Shown: one piece after another, positions 25,764 through 33,051 of the stretch
How positions within the stretch are numbered: position 1 is the first letter of the stretch
How the letters are laid out: the number at the start of each line of letters is the position of its first letter
Origin: Methanoregulaceae archaeon UXB-2016
GTDB taxonomy: Archaea; Halobacteriota; Methanomicrobia; Methanomicrobiales; Methanospirillaceae
Reading direction: 5' to 3'
NCBI GenBank assembly: GCA_004332335.1
Contig: SISS01000038.1
Location: forward strand, 1 to 64,000
DNA: 64,000 nt
Notes under the pieces: generated by a model
Databases searched by the model: none
Told to the model about the DNA's origin: nothing
What the model saw: the letters and a program-made list of their open reading frames with translations, nothing else
Program-made: the position numbers and the translations under genes

Positions 25764-25779
25764 TTTCACGATCGTGAAA
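25764..25779. promoter_or_regulatory. palindromic operator, site 6, extended (16-bp perfect palindrome)
   Basis: TTTCACGATCGTGAAA, containing the same 12-bp core as site 3. It ends six bases before the first base of tRNA-Cys and lies just after the expected TSS, so a bound protein would block transcription; alternatively it could fold as a small hairpin in the pre-tRNA leader. Confidence 0.6.
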
Positions 25780-25785
25780 TCGCCT

Positions 25786-25856
25786 GCCAAGGTGGCGGAG
25801 TGGCTACGCGGCTGACTGCAGATCAGCGTAACCCGGTTCGATTCCGGGCCTTGGCT
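25786..25856 (+). tRNA. tRNA-Cys (anticodon GCA)
   Basis: Full cloverleaf: acceptor GCCAAGG / CCTTGGC, D stem GCG/CGC, anticodon stem GCTGA/TCAGC with loop CTGCAGA (GCA at 25818-25820), T arm CCCGG-TTCGATT-CCGGG. Discriminator base is T73, the identity element of tRNA-Cys. CCA is not encoded. T8 is present and can receive 4-thiouridine from ThiI, whose gene lies just upstream. Confidence 0.95.
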
Positions 25857-25984
25857 TCATTGGAACCTGTCAGAGGGATCGAGCACGATCGCAGAGGGGT
25901 GACGGGACGGACCGTGCACTCACGCAGGAGCCGAATGTGTACCTCGTGGAGATCCTGACCGGCGGAGGACGCACGAAAAAGAGA

Positions 25985-26383
25985 TTAGAGTCCCGCCCGA
26001 TCGACGATCGTGTCGGCGACATCTTCGGCGCTCCGGAAGGGGAAGTCGGACGGCCCGAGCAGGGTGCCGGCCTCCCCGGCCGTCATCTTCAGCTCCCCGA
26101 CCTGGCAGGTCGTGTCCGCGCCGTTGGGGAACGCTGCGATCAGGTCGACCGGGGTGGCGATCGGGAAGGTCGCTCCGGCGAGCGCACCGGCAATCTGCGC
26201 ACGGATCTGATCCCGAACGGAGACCTTCTTCTCAAGCATCCCGGCGACGTCTCCCGCCGCCCGTGCGATCGAGCAGTCCTCGCTGTGGGTCCCGCAGCCG
26301 AAGCAGGCACTCCGGATGGTCTTCAGCGATGCCTCGGCCCTGTCGGCCTCGACCGGGACTCCTGTGTATTTCCATTCTGGCAT
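25985..26383 (-). CDS. MTH865-like protein with N-terminal Cys cluster
   Basis: 132 residues. The C-terminal about 80 match the MTH865 family (a small helical EF-hand-like fold of unknown role): VRDQIRAQIAGALAGATFPI, DLIAAFPNGADTTCQVGELK, DFPFRSAEDVADTIVDRAGL. The N-terminal 50 add CFGCGTHSEDCSIARAAGDV, three Cys and a His spaced as a possible metal or Fe-S site. Start ATG 26383 is preceded by GGTGA at proper spacing; a GTG at 26395 is also in frame. AAGTATATGC at 26417-26427 is its likely TATA, and a T-rich run follows the stop. Function unknown. Confidence 0.7.
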   Translation of the reverse strand: MPEWKYTGVPVEADRAEASLKTIRSACFGCGTHSEDCSIARAAGDVAGMLEKKVSVRDQIRAQIAGALAGATFPIATPVDLIAAFPNGADTTCQVGELKMTAGEAGTLLGPSDFPFRSAEDVADTIVDRAGL

Positions 26384-26520
26384 ATCTCTCACCACACAGA
26401 GATGTGCAGGTTAGAAGCATATACTTGAGCGTCATAAAAATATACAAGGAGATGCCGGTGCAGAAAATTACCCCGCACGAGGCCGCTGCCTGCAGCCCAT
26501 CGTCGGAGAGCGGAGGGACG

Positions 26521-27270
26521 ATGGATGGAGTCCAGTACAGTTCAACCGACCTGCAGGAGATCAGGGCGGAGCTCATCGGGCTCCGGGCCGAGTTCAGGCG
26601 ATTCGTGGAGCACGCAAACCAGCAGCACGTCGACACGGTGCTCGGCGACCTGAAGAAGAACTACGCAAACCTCTTCGCAGGCCACCAGGTCGACACGGCG
26701 CGCGCCGACCTCTCGTCGCGCATGATCGCGGACTGCGCGATGCGAGAGCGGTGCCTTCAGACCTTCATGGAGTTCCTGCAGAGCACGGCCGGGCACATCC
26801 GAGACGGGAAGGTCTCCGAAGACCTGGTCCGGAACTATCGCGAGCAGATGAGCCGGATGAGAATGAAGGGGCCGTTCGAACGGTGCGACACCTGCTTCTC
26901 CGAGGTCCGGCGTCTCTTCGAGAAGCAGGTGGACCTGATGCAGTCCCTGGGGATCTACGAGAGCGCCGGCGAACGAGCGGAGCCCGCGGCGGACGTCTCC
27001 GATGAACTCATCGTCAGGGAGCTCGTCGATCCCGTGGCGAGCACCCAGCGGCTCCAGATCCTGAGAGCGCTCGCGACCCGGACCCGGACCTTCTCCGAGC
27101 TCTCCCGGATGACCGGGTTGCGCGGAGGAAATCTCCTCTTCCACATCAAGAAGCTGGTCGATGCAGGCATGATCCTCCAGCGCCACGAGCGGGGGGACTA
27201 CATCGTCACGCAGAAGGGGTTCAAGACGGTGAATACGCTCTTTGAGCTCGGCAGAACGCTCCTCGGTTAG
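26521..27270 (+). CDS. winged-helix (ArsR-type) regulator with helical sensor domain
   Basis: 249 residues. About 8-150 are mostly charged helix (LQEIRAELIGLRAEFRRFVE, RSLF-type coiled coil), with several Cys (CAMRERC, RCDTC). About 165-245 form an ArsR-like winged helix: QRLQILRALATRTRTFSELS, TGLRGGNLLFHIKKLVDAGM, RHERGDYIVTQKGFK. Acts as a transcription factor; the CxxC and other Cys in the helical part could sense redox or metal. I prefer ATG 26521 because GGAGG precedes it and TAAAAATATAC at 26435-26445 gives a TSS upstream of it; ATG 26452 would add 23 residues. Confidence 0.68.
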   Translation: MDGVQYSSTDLQEIRAELIGLRAEFRRFVEHANQQHVDTVLGDLKKNYANLFAGHQVDTARADLSSRMIADCAMRERCLQTFMEFLQSTAGHIRDGKVSEDLVRNYREQMSRMRMKGPFERCDTCFSEVRRLFEKQVDLMQSLGIYESAGERAEPAADVSDELIVRELVDPVASTQRLQILRALATRTRTFSELSRMTGLRGGNLLFHIKKLVDAGMILQRHERGDYIVTQKGFKTVNTLFELGRTLLG

Positions 27271-27461
27271 AGAGGCTGCGGCGAGCGGACGCGGGGGCCG
27301 GGCCGATGGAAGGGGGACCGCTCGTCTCGACCCTGCGGGCGGACTGCACCCGTCCCGGCGGGAAGACGCCCCCCTGAGGCTCATCGTCGGCACCGAGACC
27401 CAGGGATGTGCAGCGAGGCGTCTCCGAACGGCAACAGGCATCCGAAAAATGGGGGAGGTGA

Positions 27462-28238
27462 TTACAGGGCCTGGACGAGGCTCTGGCGCGAGACCGCGCC
27501 GAGCACGCGCCCGTTCTCGACGACCGGGACCGCGCTGATCCCGCGCGAGAGCATGGTCTCGACGAGGTCCACGGCCAGGGTCTCGGGGGGGACCGAGATC
27601 AGGGGCGTCGACATGATGTCGCTGACGATCATGTTCCGGATCCGGTGGTCCTGGAACCGGTCGGCCACGTCCTCCCGGAACTCGGCCATCGAACGAGCCA
27701 CATCGGTCTCGGTCACCATGCCGAGGAGCTGGTCGCCATTGGCCACGACAAAGCGGTTCGCTCCGTCATCGAGCATTCGGCGGCGGAGATGGACCACGCG
27801 CTCGTCGGGTGAGACGACCGTGACCTTCTCCATCAGCTCCTTGACCGTGCCCTGGGGCCGGAGCACCTTCAGGAGGTCGGCATGAGAGACCTGGCCGATC
27901 GGGCGGTGCTCGGCGTCGAGCACGACCACGAGCTTGTAGGCCTGGAGCAGGGGGACCACCACGTCGAGGCCCTCGTCCGCATAGACCGAGGTGAACTCCT
28001 CCTCGACCACGTTCGCGACATGGATCTGGTTCGGCGAGAGACCGGCGTTCCGCTTCGAGCCGATCGCCTCCGCGATCGCCCGGCGCGAGGCGATCCCGAC
28101 CACGGTCCCGTTGTTCGTGACGACCAGGGGATCGATCTCCTGGTCCAGCATTCGATCGAGCGCCTCCGTGATCACCGCCGACTTCGCGATCGTCACAGGC
28201 CTGGACATGATGTCCTTAATAAATAAGGTCTGGGTCAT
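27462..28238 (-). CDS. four-CBS-domain protein (operon gene 5)
   Basis: 258 residues made entirely of four CBS domains, i.e. two Bateman modules: IMSRPVTIAKSAVITEALDR, VVEEEFTSVYADEGLDVVVP, LMEKVTVVSPDERVVHLRRR and IMSTPLISVPPETLAVDLVE begin the four repeats, each ending in a VVGIxSRxxL-like strand. CBS pairs bind adenosyl ligands (AMP, ATP, SAM, NADH) and regulate partner proteins. No enzyme domain is attached. Last gene of a five-gene CBS operon; its start overlaps the preceding stop (ATGA). Confidence 0.82.
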   Translation of the reverse strand: MTQTLFIKDIMSRPVTIAKSAVITEALDRMLDQEIDPLVVTNNGTVVGIASRRAIAEAIGSKRNAGLSPNQIHVANVVEEEFTSVYADEGLDVVVPLLQAYKLVVVLDAEHRPIGQVSHADLLKVLRPQGTVKELMEKVTVVSPDERVVHLRRRMLDDGANRFVVANGDQLLGMVTETDVARSMAEFREDVADRFQDHRIRNMIVSDIMSTPLISVPPETLAVDLVETMLSRGISAVPVVENGRVLGAVSRQSLVQAL

Positions 28239-29077
28239 AGGGCAACTCCCTTAATTACACCATCTCGTGTGATAATGCCTTTGATCTCGCCGTCCTCGAC
28301 GACGACAAGGCTGTTGATCTGCAGTGCACGCATCTCTCCGACCGCCTCGGCGATCGGAGCCCCGGGCGTCGTCGTCTCGACCGGCCCGGACATCAGGTCC
28401 TCGGCCACAGCTGAGACGTCGCGCACATACGGGCGCGTCTTCGGCCCCCCGGGGCTCTCGCGCCGGAACATGGTCGGCTCGCGATCGGACTCGCCGGGCT
28501 GGCGCCCCGCAAACTCGTAGAACGCCAGGTTCGACTCGGTGATGATCCCGGCGAGAGTCCCGTCGTTGTTGACCACCACGACCCGGCCGTCGTGCTGGGC
28601 CGCGTGCTCGACCACGTGATCGAGCGAATGGTACCGCGAGACGAGTGCCGCCTCGCTCATCAGGTCTTCGACCCTCCCTTCGAGCCGGGCGACCGAGGTC
28701 GAGCCCAGGAGATCGGACCGGGTCACGATCCCGACCAGGGCGCAGTCGTCGACCACGGGCAGGCCCCCGATCCCGAGCTCGAGCATGATCCCGGCCAGGG
28801 CCCCGACCGTGAGATCGGGGGCGACGCTGATCGGATCGGGAGTCATCAGCAGGCGGATCGGGATCCGGTCGATCGGCCGCCGCCGCCAGGCGGGCTCGGC
28901 CTGTCGGAGGCGGTACCCCAGGTCCTTCTTGGTGACGATCCCGACGAGCCGGTCCTCGTCCACGACGAGGAGCCGCGAACAGCGGTGCCGGATCATCGCG
29001 TTCCGGGCGTACGCGGCCGAGTCGTCGGGTCCGAGCACGTGGACCGGGGTCGACATCACGTCCGAGGCCTGCATCAC
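28235..29077 (-). CDS. four-CBS-domain protein (operon gene 4)
   Basis: 280 residues, four CBS repeats starting VMSTPVHVLGPDDSAAYARN, LMTPDPISVAPDLTVGALAG, LMSEAALVSRYHSLDHVVEH and LMSGPVETTTPGAPIAEAVG. A charged linker (about 195-225, EPTMFRRESPGGPKTRP) separates repeats 3 and 4. The stop/start overlaps on both sides show translational coupling with its neighbours. It presumably senses an adenine nucleotide and contacts an unknown effector. Confidence 0.82.
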   Translation of the reverse strand: MMQASDVMSTPVHVLGPDDSAAYARNAMIRHRCSRLLVVDEDRLVGIVTKKDLGYRLRQAEPAWRRRPIDRIPIRLLMTPDPISVAPDLTVGALAGIMLELGIGGLPVVDDCALVGIVTRSDLLGSTSVARLEGRVEDLMSEAALVSRYHSLDHVVEHAAQHDGRVVVVNNDGTLAGIITESNLAFYEFAGRQPGESDREPTMFRRESPGGPKTRPYVRDVSAVAEDLMSGPVETTTPGAPIAEAVGEMRALQINSLVVVEDGEIKGIITRDGVIKGVAL

Positions 29078-30021
29078 CCCTTCACCTCCGCATAGGCCCG
29101 GACCAGGTCGAACTCGGTCACGAGCCCGATCAGGCGCGAGTCCTCGATCACGGGCAGGGCCCCGATCCGGCGCTCGCGCATGAGCCGGGCGGCCGTGTCG
29201 ATCGGGACTTCGGGCGTGGTCGTGACGAGCTCACCCTTCATCAGGGTCCGGACCGGCAGGGTCGTCAGCTCGCTCATATCGCCCGTGATCAGCCGCTCGA
29301 AGACCTCGCCGGTCCCGAGATACCGGACGATGTCGGTCGAGGTGATGAACCCGAAGAGGACCTCGTCCGAGACCACGGGCAGGCGGCGGAAGCGGCAGCG
29401 GTTCATCTCCTTCGTGGCTCCTCCGAGCGTCGCGTCGGGCGTGGTCACGTGGAGCGAGGTCGTCATCACGTCCTCGACGTTGAGCGGACTCGGCCCGGTC
29501 TCCAGGAGGCGCAGCACGTCCCGCTCGGTGATGATCCCGAGCAGGGTCTCGTCGCCGTCGACGATCGGGAGCCCGCCGATCTTCCGTTCGAGGATAAGAT
29601 CGAGCGCGTCCGCGATCGTCTGGGTGGTCCGGAGCGAGAGGTACTGCCCGCTCATGATCTCGCGGACCGACTCGTTCAGGGCCGCGAGCAGGTTACCCCC
29701 GTGCTTGACCGTGACCAGGTTCTGCTTGTCGCCGCCGCCGAGGAGGTTGACGATGTCGGAGGCGGTCACGATCCCGCGCATCCGTCCGGTCCCCGGGTCC
29801 GTGACCGGAAGGCGGCGAAAGCCGCAGGTGGTCATGGTCTGGGCCGCTCCAATGATCGACATCGTCGGCGGGACCGAGACGACATGGGTCGTCGCCGCCC
29901 CCATGACCTCCCCCGTGTGGGGGGCCACCCGCGAGTTGAACTCGACCGGCCCGCGATCGAGCTTGCCCGGCATCTTCAGAAGCCGGTCCGATGCCTTGTG
30001 ATTGAATCCATTCCCGTGCAT
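29074..30021 (-). CDS. four-CBS-domain protein (operon gene 3)
   Basis: 315 residues. An N-terminal about 35-residue basic stretch (NHKASDRLLKMPGKLDRGPV) precedes four CBS domains: VMGAATTHVVSVPPTMSIIG, IMSGQYLSLRTTQTIADALD, VMTTSLHVTTPDATLGGATK and LMKGELVTTTPEVPIDTAAR. The repeats keep the GIVTASDIV / GIITERDVL ribose-phosphate binding strands, with the T/S-x-x-D motif, so ligand binding should be retained. Eight bases separate it from the preceding gene. Confidence 0.82.
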   Translation of the reverse strand: MHGNGFNHKASDRLLKMPGKLDRGPVEFNSRVAPHTGEVMGAATTHVVSVPPTMSIIGAAQTMTTCGFRRLPVTDPGTGRMRGIVTASDIVNLLGGGDKQNLVTVKHGGNLLAALNESVREIMSGQYLSLRTTQTIADALDLILERKIGGLPIVDGDETLLGIITERDVLRLLETGPSPLNVEDVMTTSLHVTTPDATLGGATKEMNRCRFRRLPVVSDEVLFGFITSTDIVRYLGTGEVFERLITGDMSELTTLPVRTLMKGELVTTTPEVPIDTAARLMRERRIGALPVIEDSRLIGLVTEFDLVRAYAEVKG

Positions 30022-30029
30022 ATCTCACC

Positions 30030-30785
30030 TCAGGCTTCGGCGAGCAGAAGCCCGCCGAGCACATCGTGTCGATCGAGAATCCCGACGACCTTCGTCCCGT
30101 CAACGACCGGCAGCCGGCTGATGTCATGCCGGCAGAGCAGCGCGGTCGCATCGCAGACGGCTGCATCGGGCGAGATCGTGATGGCGGGGGTGCTCATCAG
30201 GGCCTCGACATCGAGGCCGCCATCGGCACCGCGTCGCGTGCGACCCGAGCTGAGCAGGTCCCGCCGCGAGACCATGCCCACCAGTTGTCGCCGTTTCATG
30301 ACCGGGAAGGCCGAGTACCCGGTCTCGGTCACGAGGGCCAGAACCCGCGAGACCGGATCGTCGGCCTCGACCGTGACGACCCGGGTCGACATCCGCTCTT
30401 CGACCGTGCCCCGGGGCGCGTGCCGCGAGACCAGGATCGGGAAGATCCCGGTGAGGAGCACCCCCCCCAGCACCCGGCGATCAGGGCCGAGGACCGCGAC
30501 CGAGTCGGTCCGGGCCTCGCGCAGGAGCGCGCCGATCTGTTCGAGGCTCGCGTCGGGCGCGACCGAGGGCGCCTCGCGCACGAACCCGTCGAGGGTCACG
30601 TTCGACCGGGTCGCCGCGACCCGGAGGACGTCCGAGATATCGATATACCCGACGAGCGCACCCCGCTCGTCCACCACGAAGAGCTCGCGGTAATGGTCGT
30701 CGCGGAGGACGGACCGGGCCCGGGTGACCCGATCGTCCGAGCGGAGCAGCGGGACCTCACAGAGGAGGTCAGCTGCCGATTTCAT
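30030..30785 (-). CDS. four-CBS-domain protein (operon gene 2)
   Basis: 251 residues. Repeats begin VPLLRSDDRVTRARSVLRDD, EAPSVAPDASLEQIGALLRE, MSTRVVTVEADDPVSRVLAL and MSTPAITISPDAAVCDATAL. The first two repeats are more diverged than the last two, so perhaps only one Bateman module binds nucleotide. The ATG at 30785 overlaps the stop of the previous gene (TGATG); the longer frame back to 30866 lies inside that gene and was rejected. Confidence 0.8.
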   Translation of the reverse strand: MKSAADLLCEVPLLRSDDRVTRARSVLRDDHYRELFVVDERGALVGYIDISDVLRVAATRSNVTLDGFVREAPSVAPDASLEQIGALLREARTDSVAVLGPDRRVLGGVLLTGIFPILVSRHAPRGTVEERMSTRVVTVEADDPVSRVLALVTETGYSAFPVMKRRQLVGMVSRRDLLSSGRTRRGADGGLDVEALMSTPAITISPDAAVCDATALLCRHDISRLPVVDGTKVVGILDRHDVLGGLLLAEA

Positions 30786-31345
30786 CAGAGATGCTCCTCG
30801 ACGCGGCAGTGGGTGCAGAGGAGCTGGCCGTCCGACCGGACAAGGTCCGATGCCATGATCCCGCACCGCTCGCAGACTCCGCCTTCGTACCCGTCGGGGC
30901 GGTTGATCAGGACCAGATCGGTCATGATCTCGTTGATCTCGTTCGCGACGGTCAGGAGATCGCGGACGGTCACGATCCCGATCACGCGGTAGTTGTCGTC
31001 CACGACCGGCAGGCGCCGGACCCGGTGCCGGACCATCATCTGAGCCGCCTCCGGGACGGTCCGCTCGGCGCCGATCGTGATGAGGGGGGTGGACATGATC
31101 TCACTGACCCGGACCTCGCTTGGCCGGCGGTCATGGGCGACCACCTTGCAGTTGATGTCCTGCTCGGTCGCTATGCCGATCGGGAGGCCGTTCTCGAGGA
31201 CGATGCAGCTGCCCACATCGGCATGGCACATGGTACTGGCCGCTTCGGCGACCGTGGCGTTATAGTCGATCGTGGTCGGGTTATGGCGCATCATCTCTTT
31301 GAGCGGTACCCTGGTCTCAAGGTGCATGGTGTCGGACGACTTCAT
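30785..31345 (-). CDS. two-CBS-domain protein with C-terminal zinc ribbon (operon gene 1)
   Basis: 186 residues. Two CBS repeats (MMRHNPTTIDYNATVAEAAS and IMSTPLITIGAERTVPEAAQ) are followed by a zinc ribbon with CERCGIMASDL and CTHCRVEEH (Cys-x2-Cys twice, 18-20 residues apart). The CBS-plus-ribbon layout is known in archaea and suggests binding to nucleic acid or protein under nucleotide control. It leads the operon; an AACTATAATGAC TATA-like element lies about 35-45 nt upstream near 31380. Confidence 0.82.
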   Translation of the reverse strand: MKSSDTMHLETRVPLKEMMRHNPTTIDYNATVAEAASTMCHADVGSCIVLENGLPIGIATEQDINCKVVAHDRRPSEVRVSEIMSTPLITIGAERTVPEAAQMMVRHRVRRLPVVDDNYRVIGIVTVRDLLTVANEINEIMTDLVLINRPDGYEGGVCERCGIMASDLVRSDGQLLCTHCRVEEHL

Positions 31346-31581
31346 TCAGGTGTCCCCCCTGCGTTGGACTTAAATTGTCATTATAGTTCATTAAGGTTAT
31401 CCGGGATCGGATAATCCCCGGCCTTTTTGGCAATTCGGGCCAATCCTTGGCTCGACGAGAGGAGATAGGCCTGTCTCAGATAAAAGGGTTCGCCCGGCCG
31501 AGGCTCTCGACCTCGCGGGCCATCAAAGGGCTCATTACGCATGAGCCATAACATTTGTACCATCATCGGCCGGGGTGCTGC

Positions 31582-32223
31582 ATGGATATTCTGACAAAGG
31601 CAAGAAAACGGCTCTCACGGTTTTTGCGGGTCTTCTTCAAGAAAAAGCGGTCACGGATCGGGATCTACGGCCCGCCGAACGCGGGCAAGACCACGCTCGC
31701 CAACCGGATCGTCCGTGACTGGACCGGCGACGCGCTCGGCCCGGTCTCGGAGATCCCGCACGAGACCCGGCGCGCCCGGCGAAAGGAGGACGTAACCATC
31801 ACGAACGGGGACGGGGACTCGATCGTGATCGATATCGTCGACACCCCCGGAGTCACGACCAAGATCGACTACCACGAGTTCACCGAGTACGGAATCGAGA
31901 AGGAGGAGGCGGTCAAGAGGGCCCGCGAGGCGACCGAGGGCGTGGCAGAGGCCATGCACTGGCTTCGCGAGGACATCGACGGCGTCATCTACATGCTCGA
32001 CGCGACCCTCGACCCGTTCGCACAGGTCAACATCATGATGGTCGGGATCATCGAGTCGCGCAACCTCCCGGTGGTCATCGTCGCCAACAAGATCGACCTC
32101 CCGGACGCCTCGCCCGCCCGGATCAAGTCTGCATTCCCGCAGCACCCCGTGATCTCGATCTCGGGGCTCGAAGGGAAGAACGTGGACGAGCTCTATGACA
32201 AGATGATCGAGTTCTTCGGGTGA
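31582..32223 (+). CDS. arvA: Era-like Ras-superfamily small GTPase, ArvA/OapA type
   Basis: 213-residue GTPase: GIYGPPNAGKTTLANRIV (P loop), IPHETRRARR (switch I with Thr), DIVDTPGV (G3), VANKIDLPD (G4) and SISGLEGKN (G5). A basic N-terminus (TKARKRLSRFLRVFFKKKRS) could bind membrane. Together with the next two genes it is the archaeal arvABC/oap locus, whose GTPase drives extracellular vesicle formation in haloarchaea (known there). Role here inferred from the exact three-gene synteny. ATG 31582 selected; the upstream extension is not conserved-looking. Confidence 0.88.
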   Translation: MDILTKARKRLSRFLRVFFKKKRSRIGIYGPPNAGKTTLANRIVRDWTGDALGPVSEIPHETRRARRKEDVTITNGDGDSIVIDIVDTPGVTTKIDYHEFTEYGIEKEEAVKRAREATEGVAEAMHWLREDIDGVIYMLDATLDPFAQVNIMMVGIIESRNLPVVIVANKIDLPDASPARIKSAFPQHPVISISGLEGKNVDELYDKMIEFFG

Positions 32224-32230
32224 TCGCTGT

Positions 32231-32596
32231 ATGATTCAGGGCGTACAACTGGACCTGATCTCGGAGGAGCGTCTTGCACGGCTCACTTCGATGGAGAAGA
32301 TCCGGCTGATTCTCGACGAGGTGATGGCAGGGAACATCGTGGTGCTCGAGAAGGGGCTCTCCCCCGAGGAGTCCAGCCGGCTGATCGAGATGACCATGAT
32401 GGAGATCTCACCCGACGGCTTTGCCGGGATCGAGATGGAGACCTATCCCGCGCGCTCGCAGGGCGGCGGGTTACTCGCGCGCCTGTTCGGGAACAAGGAG
32501 TCGCCGTCGCGACTGACCGTGATCGGGCCGGCGAACCAGCTCAAGATGCTCCGCAAGGAACGGGACCTGATCAGCGCCTGGGTCTCGTCACGATAA
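32231..32596 (+). CDS. arvB: DUF2073 protein, ArvB type
   Basis: 121-residue DUF2073 protein lying between the Era-like GTPase and a zinc-ribbon gene, the ArvB position. SMEKIRLILDEVMAGNIVVL, EKGLSPEESSRLIEMTMMEI and a C-terminal TVIGPANQLKMLRKERDLIS are the conserved blocks. No catalytic motif is visible. It is thought to be an accessory or regulator of the GTPase. Seven bases follow the arvA stop. Confidence 0.85.
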   Translation: MIQGVQLDLISEERLARLTSMEKIRLILDEVMAGNIVVLEKGLSPEESSRLIEMTMMEISPDGFAGIEMETYPARSQGGGLLARLFGNKESPSRLTVIGPANQLKMLRKERDLISAWVSSR

Positions 32597-32599
32597 CCC

Positions 32600-33010
32600 A
32601 TGCCCCACAAGTGCACGACCTGCGGACGGGAGTTTGAGGACGGCTCCCAGGACGTCCTCCGCGGCTGCCCGAGCTGCTCGGGCAAGCGCTTCCTCTATGT
32701 CCGGGCCGAGGAGCGGCACCGCGACGTGCTCGAGGAGACACCGCTCGAGGCGCTCGTGGAGGAGGCGCCCGACGCGGACGTGCACGAGGTCCCTGGAGAG
32801 GTGGAGGAGACGCCCGACCGGCCCCTGCACGAGTCGATCGAGACGATCCGGATCCGGGGCCCGGGCTCCTACGAGATCAACATCGAGCGGCTTGCGAAGT
32901 CCGACGAGATGGTGATCGGCCTGGGCAAGGCCGGGCAGTACGGGGTCGACATCCTCTCGATGGGCAAGAAGAAGGGCCGGCGGCGCCGGCCTCACAAGGA
33001 CGAACTCTGA
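32600..33010 (+). CDS. arvC: zinc-ribbon protein, ArvC/OapC type
   Basis: 136 residues. HKCTTCGREF and RGCPSCSGKRF supply the four zinc Cys; an acidic linker (LEETPLEALVEEAPDADVHE) joins a C-terminal beta domain (IETIRIRGPGSYEINIERLA, GQYGVDILS) ending in a basic tail GKKKGRRRRPHK. Third gene of arvABC, three bases after arvB. Likely part of the same vesicle-forming complex. Confidence 0.86.
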   Translation: MPHKCTTCGREFEDGSQDVLRGCPSCSGKRFLYVRAEERHRDVLEETPLEALVEEAPDADVHEVPGEVEETPDRPLHESIETIRIRGPGSYEINIERLAKSDEMVIGLGKAGQYGVDILSMGKKKGRRRRPHKDEL

Positions 33011-33051
33011 AACGGGGCGGCGCAGAAACGCTCACCCCGGAATCTCTTTTC

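Noticed and set aside
31381-31566. 61-codon minus-strand frame between the CBS operon and arvA
   Set aside because: No ribosome-binding site or recognisable domain, and it occupies the promoter regions of the two divergent units.
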